Source of the DNA: Orobanche coerulescens
Lineage: Eukaryota > Streptophyta > Magnoliopsida > Lamiales > Orobanchaceae
Direction: 5' to 3'
Assembly: GCA_033398695.1 (NCBI GenBank)
Contig: CM065804.1
Span: 8,417,001 to 8,481,000, forward strand
DNA length: 64,000 bases
The notes under the pieces were generated by a model that was not told the origin of the DNA, searched no databases, and was given only the letters and a program-made list of their open reading frames with translations. Below, piece by piece: positions 46,528-60,000 of this stretch (positions are counted from its first letter, which is position 1; every line of letters starts with the position of its first letter). A program made the translations under genes and the position numbers.

Positions 46528-47368
46528 TGTTAATATTTGACCCAACCAGGCCTAGAATCTATATCTCCCCTTTATATTTAAGTCGGCCCATATCACTTAG
46601 TGCTGGCGCAGCCCATTTAGCAGCCCTTATTAATAGGAGTCGTCCGATCAAACTGTATTTAGATACATCTAATCTGGACCGTCCATCCTATCCTATTTAT
46701 TCTACCCTAACCCTATCTCCCTCATTCACTCCGCCTCCACTCTCACCCCGTCTCCCTCTTTTTTCTTTCTCCTCTCCCGTGAGTTCACCTACCCTTCGAC
46801 CAACTCTCCCCGCTACGTTCTTGCTCCCGATTCTCCCTACCTCCTCTCCCCCGTGAGCTCTTGAATATATCTATGGAATCCCGTGACCGATTCCATCCTT
46901 GTGGGTATAAAAGACTTCGCTGGGGATGGGAGTTGATACACCGAGAAGAATAGAATCGAGTTGTGCCTTGAGAATCTGAGTGAAAAATTCTGTGTTGTGA
47001 TATCTTTGAGGGAGATCGGGATTATTTCCTGAGATTTTTTCTGGGTTAGGATAAGGTGCTACCGGGCTGTTGTGCCGGCCGGCGGTGAGTCGGTGTTCGT
47101 CCTATGTGGAATCGAACTTTCTTGGTCTCAAATTGCAAAGGGTTCGGAAGATCTGAGCCTAAAGATCTCGTTCACAAAGGGGATTTCTTGACCTTTATTT
47201 TTCCTCCGTTTTCGTATTGCTTTTTCGCAATATATATTATACATATATATATATTTATTATATATATATAAATATATATCTGCTGTATACCATATATAAT
47301 ATATATATATTTGTTATATATATTTTTCCGGTATTATTCCATATACATATATATTACATATATATCTG

Positions 47369-47414
<46 letters not shown>

Positions 47415-47713
47415 TGCATTCTTGCTGGCTTAATTGCTTGGTGTATTTTCGACCGTTATTATCGTTATCTCGGCTAACTTAATTGAATCTTTGTGATTTA
47501 CAGATTGGTTCTGGACGATCGAATTCCTTTTTGGGTCAGCTTGTTCTTGGGGTTTATTTCAATAATTTTATTGGTGTTATTATTATAGGTTCATTAGTTG
47601 GTCTGTAATCCTTAATCCATATCCCGTTGAATATAATTGTTATAGTTATATTCGTTTAATCCGCGTGTATAATTGTTCCTGTCTTTAGCCATTATACGAC
47701 TCGATACCCAATA
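46528..47713 (+). repeat. 5' LTR of Tork-like copia element
   Basis: Starts TGTTAATATTTG and ends CCCAATA (mutated from CCCAACA of the other LTR). TATA box TATAAAAG at 46906-46913. A long TA-rich tract (47226-47412) lies in the LTR and differs in length from its partner. The proline-rich frame at 46527-46856 is not a gene. Confidence 0.9.
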
Positions 47714-48492
47714 GTGGTGTAACACCCCCAAATCCTATTGGGTTATTACAGTGCCGTGGACCTCACGTCAGGAGATTCACCAGGCGAACATGACTAAAAT
47801 ACAGCAAAATAATCAACAAGGAAGATCACAGTCCCTACTATGATATCCGACACAATATTCCGATAAGGAATTTTAAGGACAATTATGGGCCTACATGGCC
47901 AAAAATGAAAATACAACAACATCCACGAGCCTAGCTTGGGTGTTACATAACGACAACAACTGACAAAACCGGAGTACACTCCAACTGACTGACCAAAATG
48001 AACTCGGACTAGTATCGCTCGAATGCCTCGTCGCCATCGTCATGCCCCTGTGTCTCAACTCTCTCCTCGCAAGCACCTAAAACATGAAAACATGTTCCGC
48101 CCCCACGGGGTCAGTCATCCAGATAATGAATACCAAATACATGTATGACATGATATGCATCCAAAAGCAAAATAAAACGGTAAAATGATAATGATAATAC
48201 GAGATGCACACAAACCAAGGTAAGAACCGAGCATTCGTGAAATATTACACCTACGGCATACCATTAACACCTGTTCAACAGGTTAGAACATAAATGCCCA
48301 ACGGCGAATCATAATTATAAAACACCACGATGAATTACACGAACATGAATCAAATCAGAGCTGAATTAAATATGAATCATGATGCCCGAAGGCTCCAATG
48401 AAAATACCAAGACATCACAAAAGTCCTGAAAGTCGTTCAGCGGAAGTTAACAAATATCACAAACACCTGAAGTCAAAACAGCCCGAAGCTGT

Positions 48493-48645
48493 CACAATAA
48501 GGGCCGAATCCACGGCATGAAATCATATCACAATAAGGGCCGAAGCCACGGCATGAAACCGTATCACAATAAGGGCCGAAGCCACGACATGAAGCCGTAT
48601 CACAATAAGGGCCGAAGCCACGGCACGAAGCCGTATCACAATGAA
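48493..48645 (+). repeat. 36-bp tandem repeat in the solo LTR
   Basis: CACAATAAGGGCCGA starts at 48493, 48529, 48565 and 48601, then a partial unit at 48637. Confidence 0.92.
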
Positions 48646-48730
48646 CGATAGTGTGCTGCCTTGAGTCGGCCAACACGATGACAGTAACTCACGGATAGAC
48701 ACCGTCCTCGACAATCCCAATTCAACACCT

Positions 48731-48965
48731 CGATTGCCTTAGAATGGCCAACCGATAACAATGATACAATGAATGACTCGATACTTCGATTGCCTTAGAA
48801 TGGCCAATCGACAACAATGATGCAGCGGATGATTCAATGAATGACTGAGCGCTTCGATTGCCTTAGAACGACCAATCGATAAGAATGATACAATGAATGA
48901 TTTGAATACATCGATTGCCTTAGAACGGCCAATCGATAACAATGACACAAAGAATGCCTCAGCAC
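48731..48965 (+). repeat. 56-68 bp tandem repeat in the solo LTR
   Basis: CGATTGCCTTAGAA starts at 48731, 48787, 48855 and 48912, each followed by a CCAATCGATAACAATGA-like word. Confidence 0.88.
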
Positions 48966-50048
48966 CTTTAATCGGTTACCGACGACGAAGGTGAGAGATG
49001 AATACGCTAATGCCTTCAATCGGCCAATACAACGTCAATGACAAAACACCAACATCAATATCGACATCAATATCACAACAATAATCGATACATCGATGCC
49101 GCGAATCGGCTAGCGACAATACCACTAACAACGAGTATCACAATGCCTTGAACCGGCCGTTAACGAACAATAATAAACATTTGGCATAATTACCGAAAGG
49201 TATCGTATCGAACGATCTCTTAATATCAATGAATTCATGAAGAGACTAAGTCTCGGAATGATACAACACATTCATACACATATATGATGACATAAATCTC
49301 ATTGACTAGTACAAGTATAAAACTTGCCTCAAACCGAAGGCGAGAAAGTCCTTCAATGATCGACGTCCTTAATGGGAATACCGACTGCTCGAATAACCTT
49401 GAACAACACAAATACCAACAATTCGCTTAATATACGAATCAAGCATGAACACAACCAACTCAAAAGTCGATACAACACTACCCAAAACTCATTGGGGCAT
49501 TTAAACGAACATGTTGTAAACAATCTCCCATTGTTTACAACAAATCCCAATTATATCGAAAACCAACCTCCAATGAATGATTCAATCCAACAAAACCTCA
49601 TGAATACTATCAATAATCCAATAAGAATACTTAAATCGATATTTCAACATCTAGTCGAAAACCCCCAAATTCCAGAGTCAACTCGTAAGGGTTCTTGAAC
49701 AATTCCTCAATTATTCTCAAATTCCGAAAATTACACCAATGAATCCGTAGAAATACATGTATCCAAGATAAATCATCCATATCTAACATATTCCAACATA
49801 AAAGCAAGCTAACTCGAAGAGATTGAGAATAAAACCTTCAAATCCCGAAATTCAAGATTCAATGAAAATTTACCTTGACTTGAAGTGATGAAACTGATTA
49901 AATGATGATTAATCCGACTACTAAGCTTGATGATGTTGATAGATGAATGTAGCTCGAAAAGATCTCTCCAAAACATCCAAAATCGCCCAAAACCGACGGA
50001 AAGAGGAGAAAAAATGAAGAAATGACGAATCTGGACTGAGCTGTCCCA

Positions 50049-50492
50049 TTTATAGTAATCGAGCTTAGCGCACGCTATTTCCTGATATTTAGCGTGCGCT
50101 AGCGGTTTACTGGGCAGTCCAGTGAGTTCTGACTGCCTAGTTAGCGTGCGCTACGAACTTGGTAGCGTGCGCTAACACCTTACCGATAGCGTGCGTTAAT
50201 CCCAAATGTTAGCGTGCGCTAACTGATATCTCGATACCAAATCAAGTCCGTAACCTCATCGTCCTCCGCTTTCTCGCGTTAGCGTGCATTAATGTGACTT
50301 AGCGTGCGTTAAGGCACAAAGACGCTTAGCGTACGCTACTTACCACTCGTAGCGTGCGCTACGAATTTCCCAAATCACCCAAGACCTTCTCGGACTGCCG
50401 CCTCACTTGCGCTAGCGTGCGTTATCTTGAATCATAGCGTGCGTTACCTGCACCTCATTAGCGCGCGCTAACTAGAATATGTAGCGTGCGCT
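50049..50492 (-). promoter_or_regulatory. TATA box with upstream AGCGTGCGCT array in the solo LTR
   Basis: On the minus strand CTATAAATGGG is preceded 11 bp upstream by an array of ten exact AGCGTGCG words plus variants (AGCGCACGCT, AGCGTGCATT, AGCGTACGCT, AGCGCGCGCT) over 430 bp. Most sit in a TTAGCGTGCGCTAA setting and are near-palindromic. Confidence 0.75.
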
Positions 50493-51195
50493 ACCTCTCA
50501 AACTGAAAACCAAAATATGATGATGATGACAATAATCTCGGCTCGATCTCAAACAGTGATGAATGATGAAAAGCAACTGATACGCGATTCCAAAGTACAC
50601 TGAACGATGGTTACAACTGAATGAACTTGAGTGATGAATGGTTATTACTGAGTGAAAAAATTTCTGAGTGACAGTTACTGAGTGATAATAAATGAATTCA
50701 CAACCGGGTATTACAAGTGGTATCGGAGCCCGTTTTTGTCGGGATTGGGTTCTTTGGCTTCGTGATGATACGGAATAACCCATACGGGTTTCCGCTCAGG
50801 TATATCGGCTTGAACCTCATATTTTATTATTGCTGCTAGCTTCGGTTCTATTGTCATTAGCTGTCCTTAAACTGTTTATTATCGGTTTGCTTGCCGCGGC
50901 CTATTTCTGTGTTATCTGGTTGGATTCGGTTTTCGGGCGACTCTTGTTTCCTTATTAATTAAAACTCAAACAAATAAAAACCTTAAAATCCAAAACAGCA
51001 CTAATCTTGCGCTGCCAGGACCGAAAGTGTCCCTCGGATCTTTGTCAAGAGCTTGAGGATCCCGGTTTTAATTTAAACGGGTTTTAATCTCAAAAATCAA
51101 ATCGAGTCCCTGAATTTTGATTCTCATCAGCTGTGTGCTTCCTTTTCTTTGTGATTTGCGGTTGTCTTTGTGATTACCTTATATTGTGTGTTTCA

Positions 51196-54100
51196 ATGGG
51201 CTCTTTCTCTGTCTTTAACATTGCACCTTTTGATGGTAAAGGAGATTTTCAAATTTGGCAACAAAAAATGAAGGGCATTTTAATCCAACAAAAAGTTTTT
51301 AAAGCTATTGATCAATCATTTTCTGACAACACTGCTGCCGATAAAAAGGCTGAGGCAGATGAGTTTGCTTATTCATCAATTATTCTAAATCTGTCCGATT
51401 CTGTAATTTGGAAAATTGGTAAACGTGATACAGCTCAGGCTCTATGGGAAAAATTAGAAGAGACTTATACTGAAACTTCCTTGCCTAATAAACTGTTTTT
51501 ACTTGAAAAAAATTTTCCGGTACAAACTTGATATTTCAAAGGATATAAATGATAACCTGGACACTTTTACAAAATTAATCCAGGATATCAAACAAACCGG
51601 TGATAAAAATATTGATGAATATACCCCTATTGTTCTTTTAAATGCCATCCCTGATTCATACAGTGATGTTAAATCTGCTATTAAGTACGGCAGAGATAAA
51701 GTAACTCTTGATACTGTTATAAACGGTTTGAAAAGTAAAGAATTGGATTTGAAAAACAATAAGGGGAATAAATCTCTAGGTGAGGTTAATTTTGTGAGGG
51801 GAAGGCCTCAAAACCGCTTTCGAAAACTGAAACCTTCATCAAGTCAAAATCTACAGAGTAATTTTTCTGAAAAGAAGAAGGGCAAATGGAAGAGTAGGTC
51901 AAAGTCTCGACCTAAGAACCGTAAGTGCTATAATTGTGGTGAATCTGGTCATTACATTCATGAGTGCACTAAACCTAAGAAAAATTATCAAAATGATAAT
52001 GCCAACCTTGTGGCTGAAAATGGTCGTGTAGATGAAGTTTTCATGATTTCTGAAATTTGTGAACAAGCTAATACTGTGCATACTCTCACCTTGTGTAAAA
52101 ATGAGTGGCTTGTTGATTCCGCTTGTACGTTTCATATGTCGCCTTTCAAAAGGCTATTTTCTAAATATAGAGAAGTGACAAATTGGTCTGTCTCTATGGC
52201 TAATGAGAAAAAGTGTCAAGTTCGTGGTTTAGGAGATATTAAGATAAGATTTGACTCTGGTTATTTGTTAACTTTAAAGAATGTGAGGCATGTTCCTGAA
52301 TTGTGTCACAATCTAGTCTCTTGTGGTACCCTTGATGACGAGGGGTATGAAGGTAAGTGGGGTAATGGGATTATGAAAATCTTTAAAGGAAACTTATGTG
52401 TTTTCAAAGCAATAAACGGAATAACCTCTATGTGAAAACTGCAAAATATGATTCTTTTGTGAATGCTGTCCAAGGTGACACAACAGATCTGTGGCATAAA
52501 CGTCTAGGTCACATAAGTGATAAGGGTCTGGAAATTTTGCAAAAACAAAGGGTGTTTGGGAAAGATAAATTGTCCTCTGTGCCGTTTTGCGACTCCTGTA
52601 TGGTAGGTAAACAACATCGTGTTAAGTTTCCAAATCCCCATCCCCCTAGAACTCCTACTACTTATGACACTTTGCATTATCTGCATGCTGATGTGTGGGG
52701 GCCATCTAGTGAACCCACACACGGTGGAAATAGATATTTTCTATCTGTGATTGATGATTATTCCTGTAAGGTCTTTGTGTTCCTTCTGAAAAACAAATCT
52801 GATGTCTTTGAGAAATTCAAAAATTGGAAAACGTTGATTGAAAATCAAACTAGGAAGAAAATTAAATCTTAAGGACCGACAATAGCCTTGAGTTTTGCAA
52901 TCAAATGTTTGATGAGCTTTGTGCTCAATCTGGTATTCAGAGACATAAGTCTGTCCCTTATTCACCCCAACATAATGGGGTGGCTGAACGCATGAATAAA
53001 ACCTTGCTAGAAAGGGTCAGAAGCATGTTGGCTATGCCTGGGCTCTCGAAAAAGTTCTGGGGTGAGGCTTTACTTACTGCTGCTTATTTGATAAATAGAT
53101 CTCCCTCTGTGCCGTTGAATGGTAATTATCCTGAATGTGTTTGGTCTGGTCGATCTATTGATTTTTCTAATCTTCGTGTATTTGGCTGCTCTGCTTATGT
53201 GCATCAGAAAAATGATAAGCTTGAGCCTCGTTCTGTGAGATGTGTATTTCTGGGATACCCGGAAGAGGTAAAAGGCTATAGGGTTTGGCTAAGGGGCCAA
53301 ACCGGTTTCAAAGCTACTATTAGTCGAGATATTGTTTTCAACGAAAATGAATTTCCTTGCCTTTTACCGGATCCGAAAAACCCCCCTGCTCCAAATGAGG
53401 TGGAGCTGCACATTTCTTTAGATAATATGGATAATGTGCAAACAGAAACTAATCTTGATAATGTGCATGATGAAACAGAAGAAGCACTTGAAGATAATTT
53501 GCATGATTATCAACTTGCTCGAGATAGGCCTAGAAGAGAAATTAGAAGACCTTCTCACTTGAATGATTATCATATGGCATCATATGCATTCAATATGTTT
53601 GAATCTATTGATAATTGTGAACCCAAAACATATGATGAAGCTTTGAAATCTGAACACTCGTAATAAATGGCTTAATGCAATGAATGAAGAAATGACTTCA
53701 TTGCATTCAAATGAAACTTGGGCTCTTGTGCCCCGACCGCCCAACTGTTCGGTGGTTGACTGTAAATGGCTTTTCAAAGTTAAGGAATAAAATGAGTCGG
53801 TCAGATTCAAAGCTAGACTCGTTGCTATGGGTTTCACCCAGAAATAAGGTATTGACTACACTGAAATCTTTGCTCCGGTTGTTAAGTTCACTACTGTACG
53901 TATCATGCTTGCTCTAGTTGCTCAATTTGATTGGGAATTAAAACAATTAGATGTCAAAACTGCTTTTTTACATGGTGAACTTGAAGAAAAGCTTTATATG
54001 AGTCAACCTAAAGGCTTTACTGATCCTAAGTTCCCTAATCATGTTTGCTTGCTTAAAAAATCAATTCATGGTTTAAAACAATCACCTAGGCAATGGAATA

Positions 54101-55180
54101 AGAAGTTTGATGAATACATGCTCTCACTTAAATTTTCAAGAAGTAATTATGATCATTGCTTGTATTACAAAATTAATTCCAACAATCCTGTTTTCTTACT
54201 CATATATGTTGATGATATGCTCTTAGTGAGCCCTTGTGTAAAATCAGTTGATCATGTCATTAAATGCTTAAGTGCGAAGTTTGGCATGAAACACCTTGGT
54301 GATGCTAAGCGCATTCTTGGGATGAATATCTTTCGTGATAGGAAAAACTCCACCATTGTTTTAAACCAAGATTCCTATGTGCAGAAAATTATATCCAAAT
54401 TTTCTATGAGTCAGTCTAAATCAACCAATGTGCCTCTAGCTGGTCATTTTCTCTTAAGTAAAGATCAATCCCCGAAAACTGAGGATGATATCAATTATAT
54501 GAAAAAAGTACCTTACTCAAATGCCATTGGCTCGGTCATGTACCTAATGGTCAGCACAAGACCTGACATAGCTTATGCTGTGAGTTGTCTTAGTCGATAT
54601 ATGGCTAACCCAGGGGTTTACCATTGGCAAGCCGTCAAATGGCTCTTAAGGTACTTGAAGGGCTCAACCGGGTATGATCTTAAATTTTCTCGACACCTGC
54701 AAGGTGTAAAATTGGTTGGATATGTGAATTCTAATTACGCTGCTAATCGTGATAACCGTAAGTCTACTATTTCATATGTGTTTACTTTATGTGGCACGCC
54801 GATCAGTTGGAAGTCTCAATTACAACCTATAGTCGCTTTATCTACTACAGAATCTGAGTATGTTGCTATAACAGAAGCATTAAAAGAATCTATATGGTTA
54901 AAAGGACTATTATCAGAAATCGGTTTTCTAAAAGATAAAGTCGAACTTTTTTCGGATAGTCAATCCGGTATTCAACTATGCAAGAATCCAATTTTTCATG
55001 ATAGAATGAAACATATTGATGTTCGTTTCCATTTCATACGAGATGTTGTTGCTAAATGTATAATCTATCTTGAAAAAATACCCCCCTAATTTAATCCTTC
55101 AGATATGGGTACTAAGTGTTTACCCGTCGAGAAATTTAAATCTTGTTTACAAAGACTGAATTTTGATTCGGTCGAATAAA
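51196..55180 (+). pseudogene. Tork-like Ty1/copia polyprotein, several frameshifts
   Basis: Gag starts at MGSFSVFNIAPFDGKGDFQI (51196). A one-base shift in an A/T run near 51510 moves the frame. CYNCGESGHYIHEC is the zinc knuckle. WLVDSACTFHM carries the protease site, where the usual DSG is DSA. A second shift falls near 52410. LWHKRLGH is the pre-integrase zinc region; LHADVWGP and YSPQHNGVAERMNKTLLERV are integrase. A third break lies near 52870, and stops fall between 53660 and 53905. RT continues from 53905 with QLDVKTAFLHGELEEKLYM, LKQSPRQWNKKFDEYM and the catalytic YVDDMLLVS. RNase H (STTESEYVAITEA, KHIDVRFHFIRD) runs to about 55180. The element is defective but fairly young. Confidence 0.92.
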
Positions 55181-55352
55181 TTTTTTGAACTTTGTGTTTT
55201 TAGGGGATTTCTTTATGAGTTAGTCTTCTTTGTGAATTCTTTTACCTTATTTACTTTGTGTATGTACAGGTAACCCCGGATATTAGGCGGTGATGGGTTT
55301 TCTCGCAAACCCGAAAATGCAATTTGACTGGTTGGCCCAAAAGGTGGAGAAA

Positions 55353-56537
55353 TGTTAATATTTGGCCCAATCAGGCCCAGAATCTATATCTCCCCTTTAT
55401 ATTTAAGTCAGCCCATATCACTTAGTGCTCGCCCAGCCCATTTGGCAGCCCTTATTAATAGGAGCCGTCCGATCAAAATGTATTTAGATACATCTAATCT
55501 GGACCGTCCATCCTATCCTATTTATTCTACCCTAACCCTATCTCCCTCATTCACTCCGCCTCCACTCTCACCCCGTCTCCCTCTTTTTTCTTTCTCCTCT
55601 CCCGTGAGTTCACCTACCCTTCGGTCAACTCTCCTCGCTGCGTTTTTGCTCCTGATTCTCCCTACCTCCTCTCCCCCGTGAGCTCTTGAATATATCTATG
55701 GAATCTCGTGACCGATTCCATCCTTGTGGGTATAAAAGACTTCGCTGGGGACGGGAGTTGATACACCGAGAAGAAGAGAATCGAGTTGTGCCTTGAGAAT
55801 CTGAGTGAAAAAGAGTGATATATGTGTTGTGATATCTTTGAGAGAGATCGGGATTATTTCCTGAGATTTTTTCTGGGTTAGGATAAGGTGCTACCGGGCT
55901 ATTGTGCCGGCCGACGGTGAGTCAGTGTTCGTCCTCTGTGGAATCGAACTTTCTTGGTGTCAAATTGTAAAGGGTTCGGAAGATCTGAGCCTAAAGATCT
56001 CTTTCACAAAGGGGGTTTCTTGACCTTTATTTTTCCTCCGTTTTTGTATTGCTTTTTCGCAATATATATTATACATATATATATATATTTGTTATATATA
56101 TATTTTCTGGAGTTTATACATATATATTATATATATATATATTTATTATATATATAAATATATATATCTGCTACCATATATAATATATATTTGTTATATA
56201 TATATATTTTTCCGGTATTATTCCATATATATATATACTGCATTCTTGCTGCCTTAATTGCTTGGTGTATTTTCGATCGTTATTATCGTTATCTCGGCTA
56301 ACTTAATCGAATATTTGTGATTTACAGATTGGTTCTGGACGATCGAATTCCTTTTTGGGTTAGCTTGTTCTTGGGGTTTATTTCAATAATTTTATTGGTG
56401 TTATTATTATAGGTTCATTAGTTGGCCTGTAATCCTTAATCCCTATCATGTTGAATATAATTGTAATAGTTATATTCGTTTAATCCGCGTGTATAATTGT
56501 TCCTGTCTTTAGCCATTATACGACCCGATACCCAACA
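55353..56537 (+). repeat. 3' LTR of Tork-like copia element
   Basis: Starts TGTTAATATTTG and ends CCCAACA, 1185 bp. TATA box at 55731-55738. TA-rich tract at about 56060-56240. Confidence 0.9.
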
Positions 56538-57022
56538 ATATATCAGTGTTTCTCCAATTTGAAAGATTGAAACCTAATTTTGCTTTGCAAATCCAACTAC
56601 CCAAATTCTGAAATTCATTCAATTAAATGAATCCTTTGATCATATATTTGGTTTCTTGTTTGATTCGAAAACGTTAAAATCTTTGGATAGTGAAAAATTA
56701 AGACATTATTGTGTTAATTTGAAAAATAAAATAGCAAATGTAAACTCTCTCACAAAACAAGTTGTTGCTGCAGTAATACACTCAAATAATTTTATTATTT
56801 TTTTACATAAATTTTTATTTTTTGAATGATTAAAATTTTAAGATAATTTAAATACTTAGCCAATAACAGTTAGAATATTTACACATTATTCTTTCTTTTC
56901 TAAATCTTTCATTCTATAAAAACTATTTTGTTGATTGATATATTATTAGAAAGAAATGATTGAAAATTCATAAAATTAATAAATATTAAGTTAAACTCTT
57001 TAGCAAAATAGTCCAAATATAC
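56538..57022. other. AT-rich DNA between two retroelements, no gene seen
   Basis: Starts with the ATATA target duplication of the copia element. Otherwise AT-rich without recognised features. Confidence 0.45.
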
Positions 57023-60000
57023 TGTAACACCCCAAAAGGCGGCATTACAGTGCCGTGGACCCCAAATTGGGACCCACAAGGCGATAACAAAATATCATCT
57101 CAAATCAATTAAATCATAACTGTGGTACCGAACCACAATTTAATATTCATCACCTCGACGAGAGGTTCATATATCATATGACTAAAAATGCCACACACAG
57201 AGGATCTTAAATGTTAATATAAACCATATGGAGATGAAATATATTTAAAATACTAACATAATTTAAAATGAGTTATAACAAAGCGGAGTAATACCAATAC
57301 ATGGTCCAAAATACAACTGAATAAAATAGACTCGGGGCCCCTGAACTAGTATCCTGCAAACCCTTCGTCGCCACCGTGCTCTCCCTGCGCCATAGCCTTA
57401 CCTCGACCTAAAATACAACACAAGTATTTTTCCCAAACCACAGGGTCAGATATACATGATAATTATTCTCAAGATGTTATACAATTCACATAAATTAGAT
57501 CTCAACGAAAACAACCCGACTATCGAACATACCCCTCGGGCGTATGAACAATTAGTCACAAACCGCCGAACATATCCAATCATACATGGACTATGAACGA
57601 CCAAACACTAAGGCTCAAGATGGACATCACAGTACGCCCGATCCGAAAATGTGTCCGTGTACATGTCCACCCCGTATACGGAATCCAGAATATACGTGTG
57701 ACAATGTACCTAATTAGCCTCACGAATTACGTCTCGTGTGCACAGTCCAATACGGAAACATCCACGTATGACTATATATGTGCGTGGCTAAAAATCCTAC
57801 ACAATAACCAATCGGCACGCAAATATGATTCCGGATATGTCACGATACAACATGACAACGAATTCAGCAAATCACATATCCGATTAAGGATCAAGAACTC
57901 GCCGAAGTGATAATAAGGATCAACGAGATCAACGATTCAAAATGACGAACTTGGGAATGCGATCCCATGACGAAAAACGGAACATCATCGAGAATAATAT
58001 CGAACTACAAATCACAGATTCAATAAGTGTTTCATATATATACGAAACGTATAACCATCAAAAGAATTTAATCATCATTATAACCAAGCAAGATAACTTG
58101 CCTCAATTCGAAGACGGGAATACTCCTTCCTTGACAAACAAACGAATGGTTCCCGATTAGTAATAATCGCTCGAAACAATCAACCTTGTCAGGGATACAA
58201 TCATTCAATAACATATTCTCATAACTATCGATATCTAGTTCAACGGAATGACATCCTAGTTTCAATCCGATTAGTCCAACTATCTATATATGTGTATATA
58301 TATATCCACATTCCATTTCAAGGATTCATACTAACTTCAATTCGTTCCTACGATCGGTCATCATTTCCTGACGTTCTTAATTACTCGTATGGTTATAATG
58401 TATAAGAATCATCAAGAGCAGACTCTAAGTAATTATTTGCCAATATCATGATGCCGGTAAAACTTCATAAGAACATCATCTACAAATTGAAAACGACAAT
58501 TTAAACAGCTTTGTTCATCAATTCATCAAGTTCTTCAAGAACACATCATCATCATGAGGATTATTCAAAGACTATTAGCATCCATACGAAACAGGTTTCA
58601 TGTTTGGAGAATCATCACTAAACTTATCATTCTAGGATTCACCTAGTCTAGGTTGTGATATACTCAAGTTATTTATCGCAAAGACATCACGAAACTACCG
58701 TCAAGGTGAGTTAAAGAACCTCAGCAATTATAACCATGTGTTGATATATGCAAGATTCAACAAAAATTGATGAAGAACTTAAGTTCACATTGTCTATTAT
58801 CTCCTAAGCATGATGTTCGATTTAATATACCGGTAATAACTTCAATAGTATTGATAGCATGCTTGTGAAACCATTAAGAACATGAATTACAAAAGAGCAA
58901 GGCACCACATACCTTACTACGGAGAACAATGAACGAACAATAAGGGAACAATAAAACCACTTGGTGCAAATCAACGTCGGATGCTTGAACACCAATCTTC
59001 AATGTTCTACGCCTTCACCAAATCACAGGTAAATGTTTATATAGGGTGGAAATATTGTGAGGTTGCTGAATCAGGTCGTGGCAGTCGAATAAAGGCCGAA
59101 GTTCATGGTGAAAAATGAGATGAGAGTGAAGTTCTATTTATAAGAAATGATTATTAGCGTGCGCTAAACTTCCAGCTTAGCGTGCGCTAACGGGTTCTTA
59201 GATTACTGTATGCTACTGTCCTCGGCCTTGCGTACGCTAAATAGCCTCAACGTACGCTAATAACGCGGTTTAGCATACGCTATACACTCGTTAGCATCCG
59301 CTAACGAGTTTTACGAAGGTCACTGACTTTACTGACTGCTCACCGACCTCCGCTTAGCGCGCGCTAGCAACAACTTTGTAGCTTGCATTAAACCCCGTTG
59401 ACTCAACTTTCCAAAAGTAGTCCGGGTGAGTCCAAAAGGGTCCGTGATTCCTGCGATCCGTTTCCCCACCTACTGATCCTGTCTCGATCTAGTTGACTGA
59501 GTGTAGCGCGTGCTAAGTTATAACATCAGCGTGTACCACCCAGTATTAGCGTGAGCTACAAAACAGGCCTATATATGCCGACAGCGTTACGACCGTAACC
59601 GGCAGGGCCTTACGGCCGTAACTCGATCAATGCCTATAACGTATGCAACGTCCGACTCCTTGCGTACGTAACGAACACCGCTTACGGCCGTACTCGGCAT
59701 GGCCTTACAGCCGTAACCGAACTCCCAGGGTCACTGCCCGAAATCTGCCGACGCATTATGGCCGTAACCGGCCAATGCCTAGCGGCCGTAACGAAGCCTT
59801 ACGACCATAACCCGGCGATCCTTACGGCCGTAATCGAGTGTCTCCAGGCCAAGGTGTGCGGGTGTCTTACGGCCGTAATCGGCCAGGCCTTACGGCCGTA
59901 ACTCGACCCAGCAGCCCTTCGACTGCCCAACTAGAGACTCGACGACGTCTCGATCACGAAAACGCACCGACTATGATCCAAAACAATAACGAACAGGCTA

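Larger units (their letters stand above)
47718..50715 (-). mobile_element. Solo LTR of a Tekay/Del-like Ty3/gypsy element, 2998 bp
   Basis: Ends are TGTAA...TTACA; on the minus strand it begins TGTAATACCCGG. AGTGG is duplicated at 47713-47717 and 50716-50720. It contains no coding. It shares the terminal block ATTACAGTGCCGTGGACC with the LTR at 57023. Minus-strand TATA box (+50049-50054). Family assignment rests on LTR ends and length. Confidence 0.85.
47714..50730 (+). other. Copia primer-binding site, split by the solo LTR
   Basis: AGTGG at 47713-47717 continues as TATCGGAGCC at 50721-50730, once the insertion and the duplicate AGTGG are discounted. The joined site matches the initiator-Met primer site TGGTATCAGAGC with one change. 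The insertion lies inside this site. Confidence 0.8.
46528..56537 (+). mobile_element. Tork-like Ty1/copia retrotransposon, interrupted by a solo LTR
   Basis: LTRs at 46528-47713 and 55353-56537 are very similar. ATATA flanks both sides (46523-46527; 56538-56542). The polyprotein order gag-protease-integrase-RT-RNase H identifies Ty1/copia. The polypurine tract AAAAGGTGGAGAAA precedes the right LTR. Without the 3-kb insertion the element would be about 7.0 kb. Confidence 0.92.

Noticed and set aside
46527..46856. 109-codon frame similar to one at 55352-55681
   Set aside because: The similarity is because both are the same part of the two copia LTRs.
50049..50492. Regularly recurring palindromes resembling a CRISPR-like array
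   Set aside because: Spacing is irregular, spacers are part of a retroelement LTR, and the genome is a plant; it fits an LTR promoter array.
57593..57910. 105-codon plus-strand frame
   Set aside because: Lies antisense within a Ty3/gypsy LTR and has no domain.
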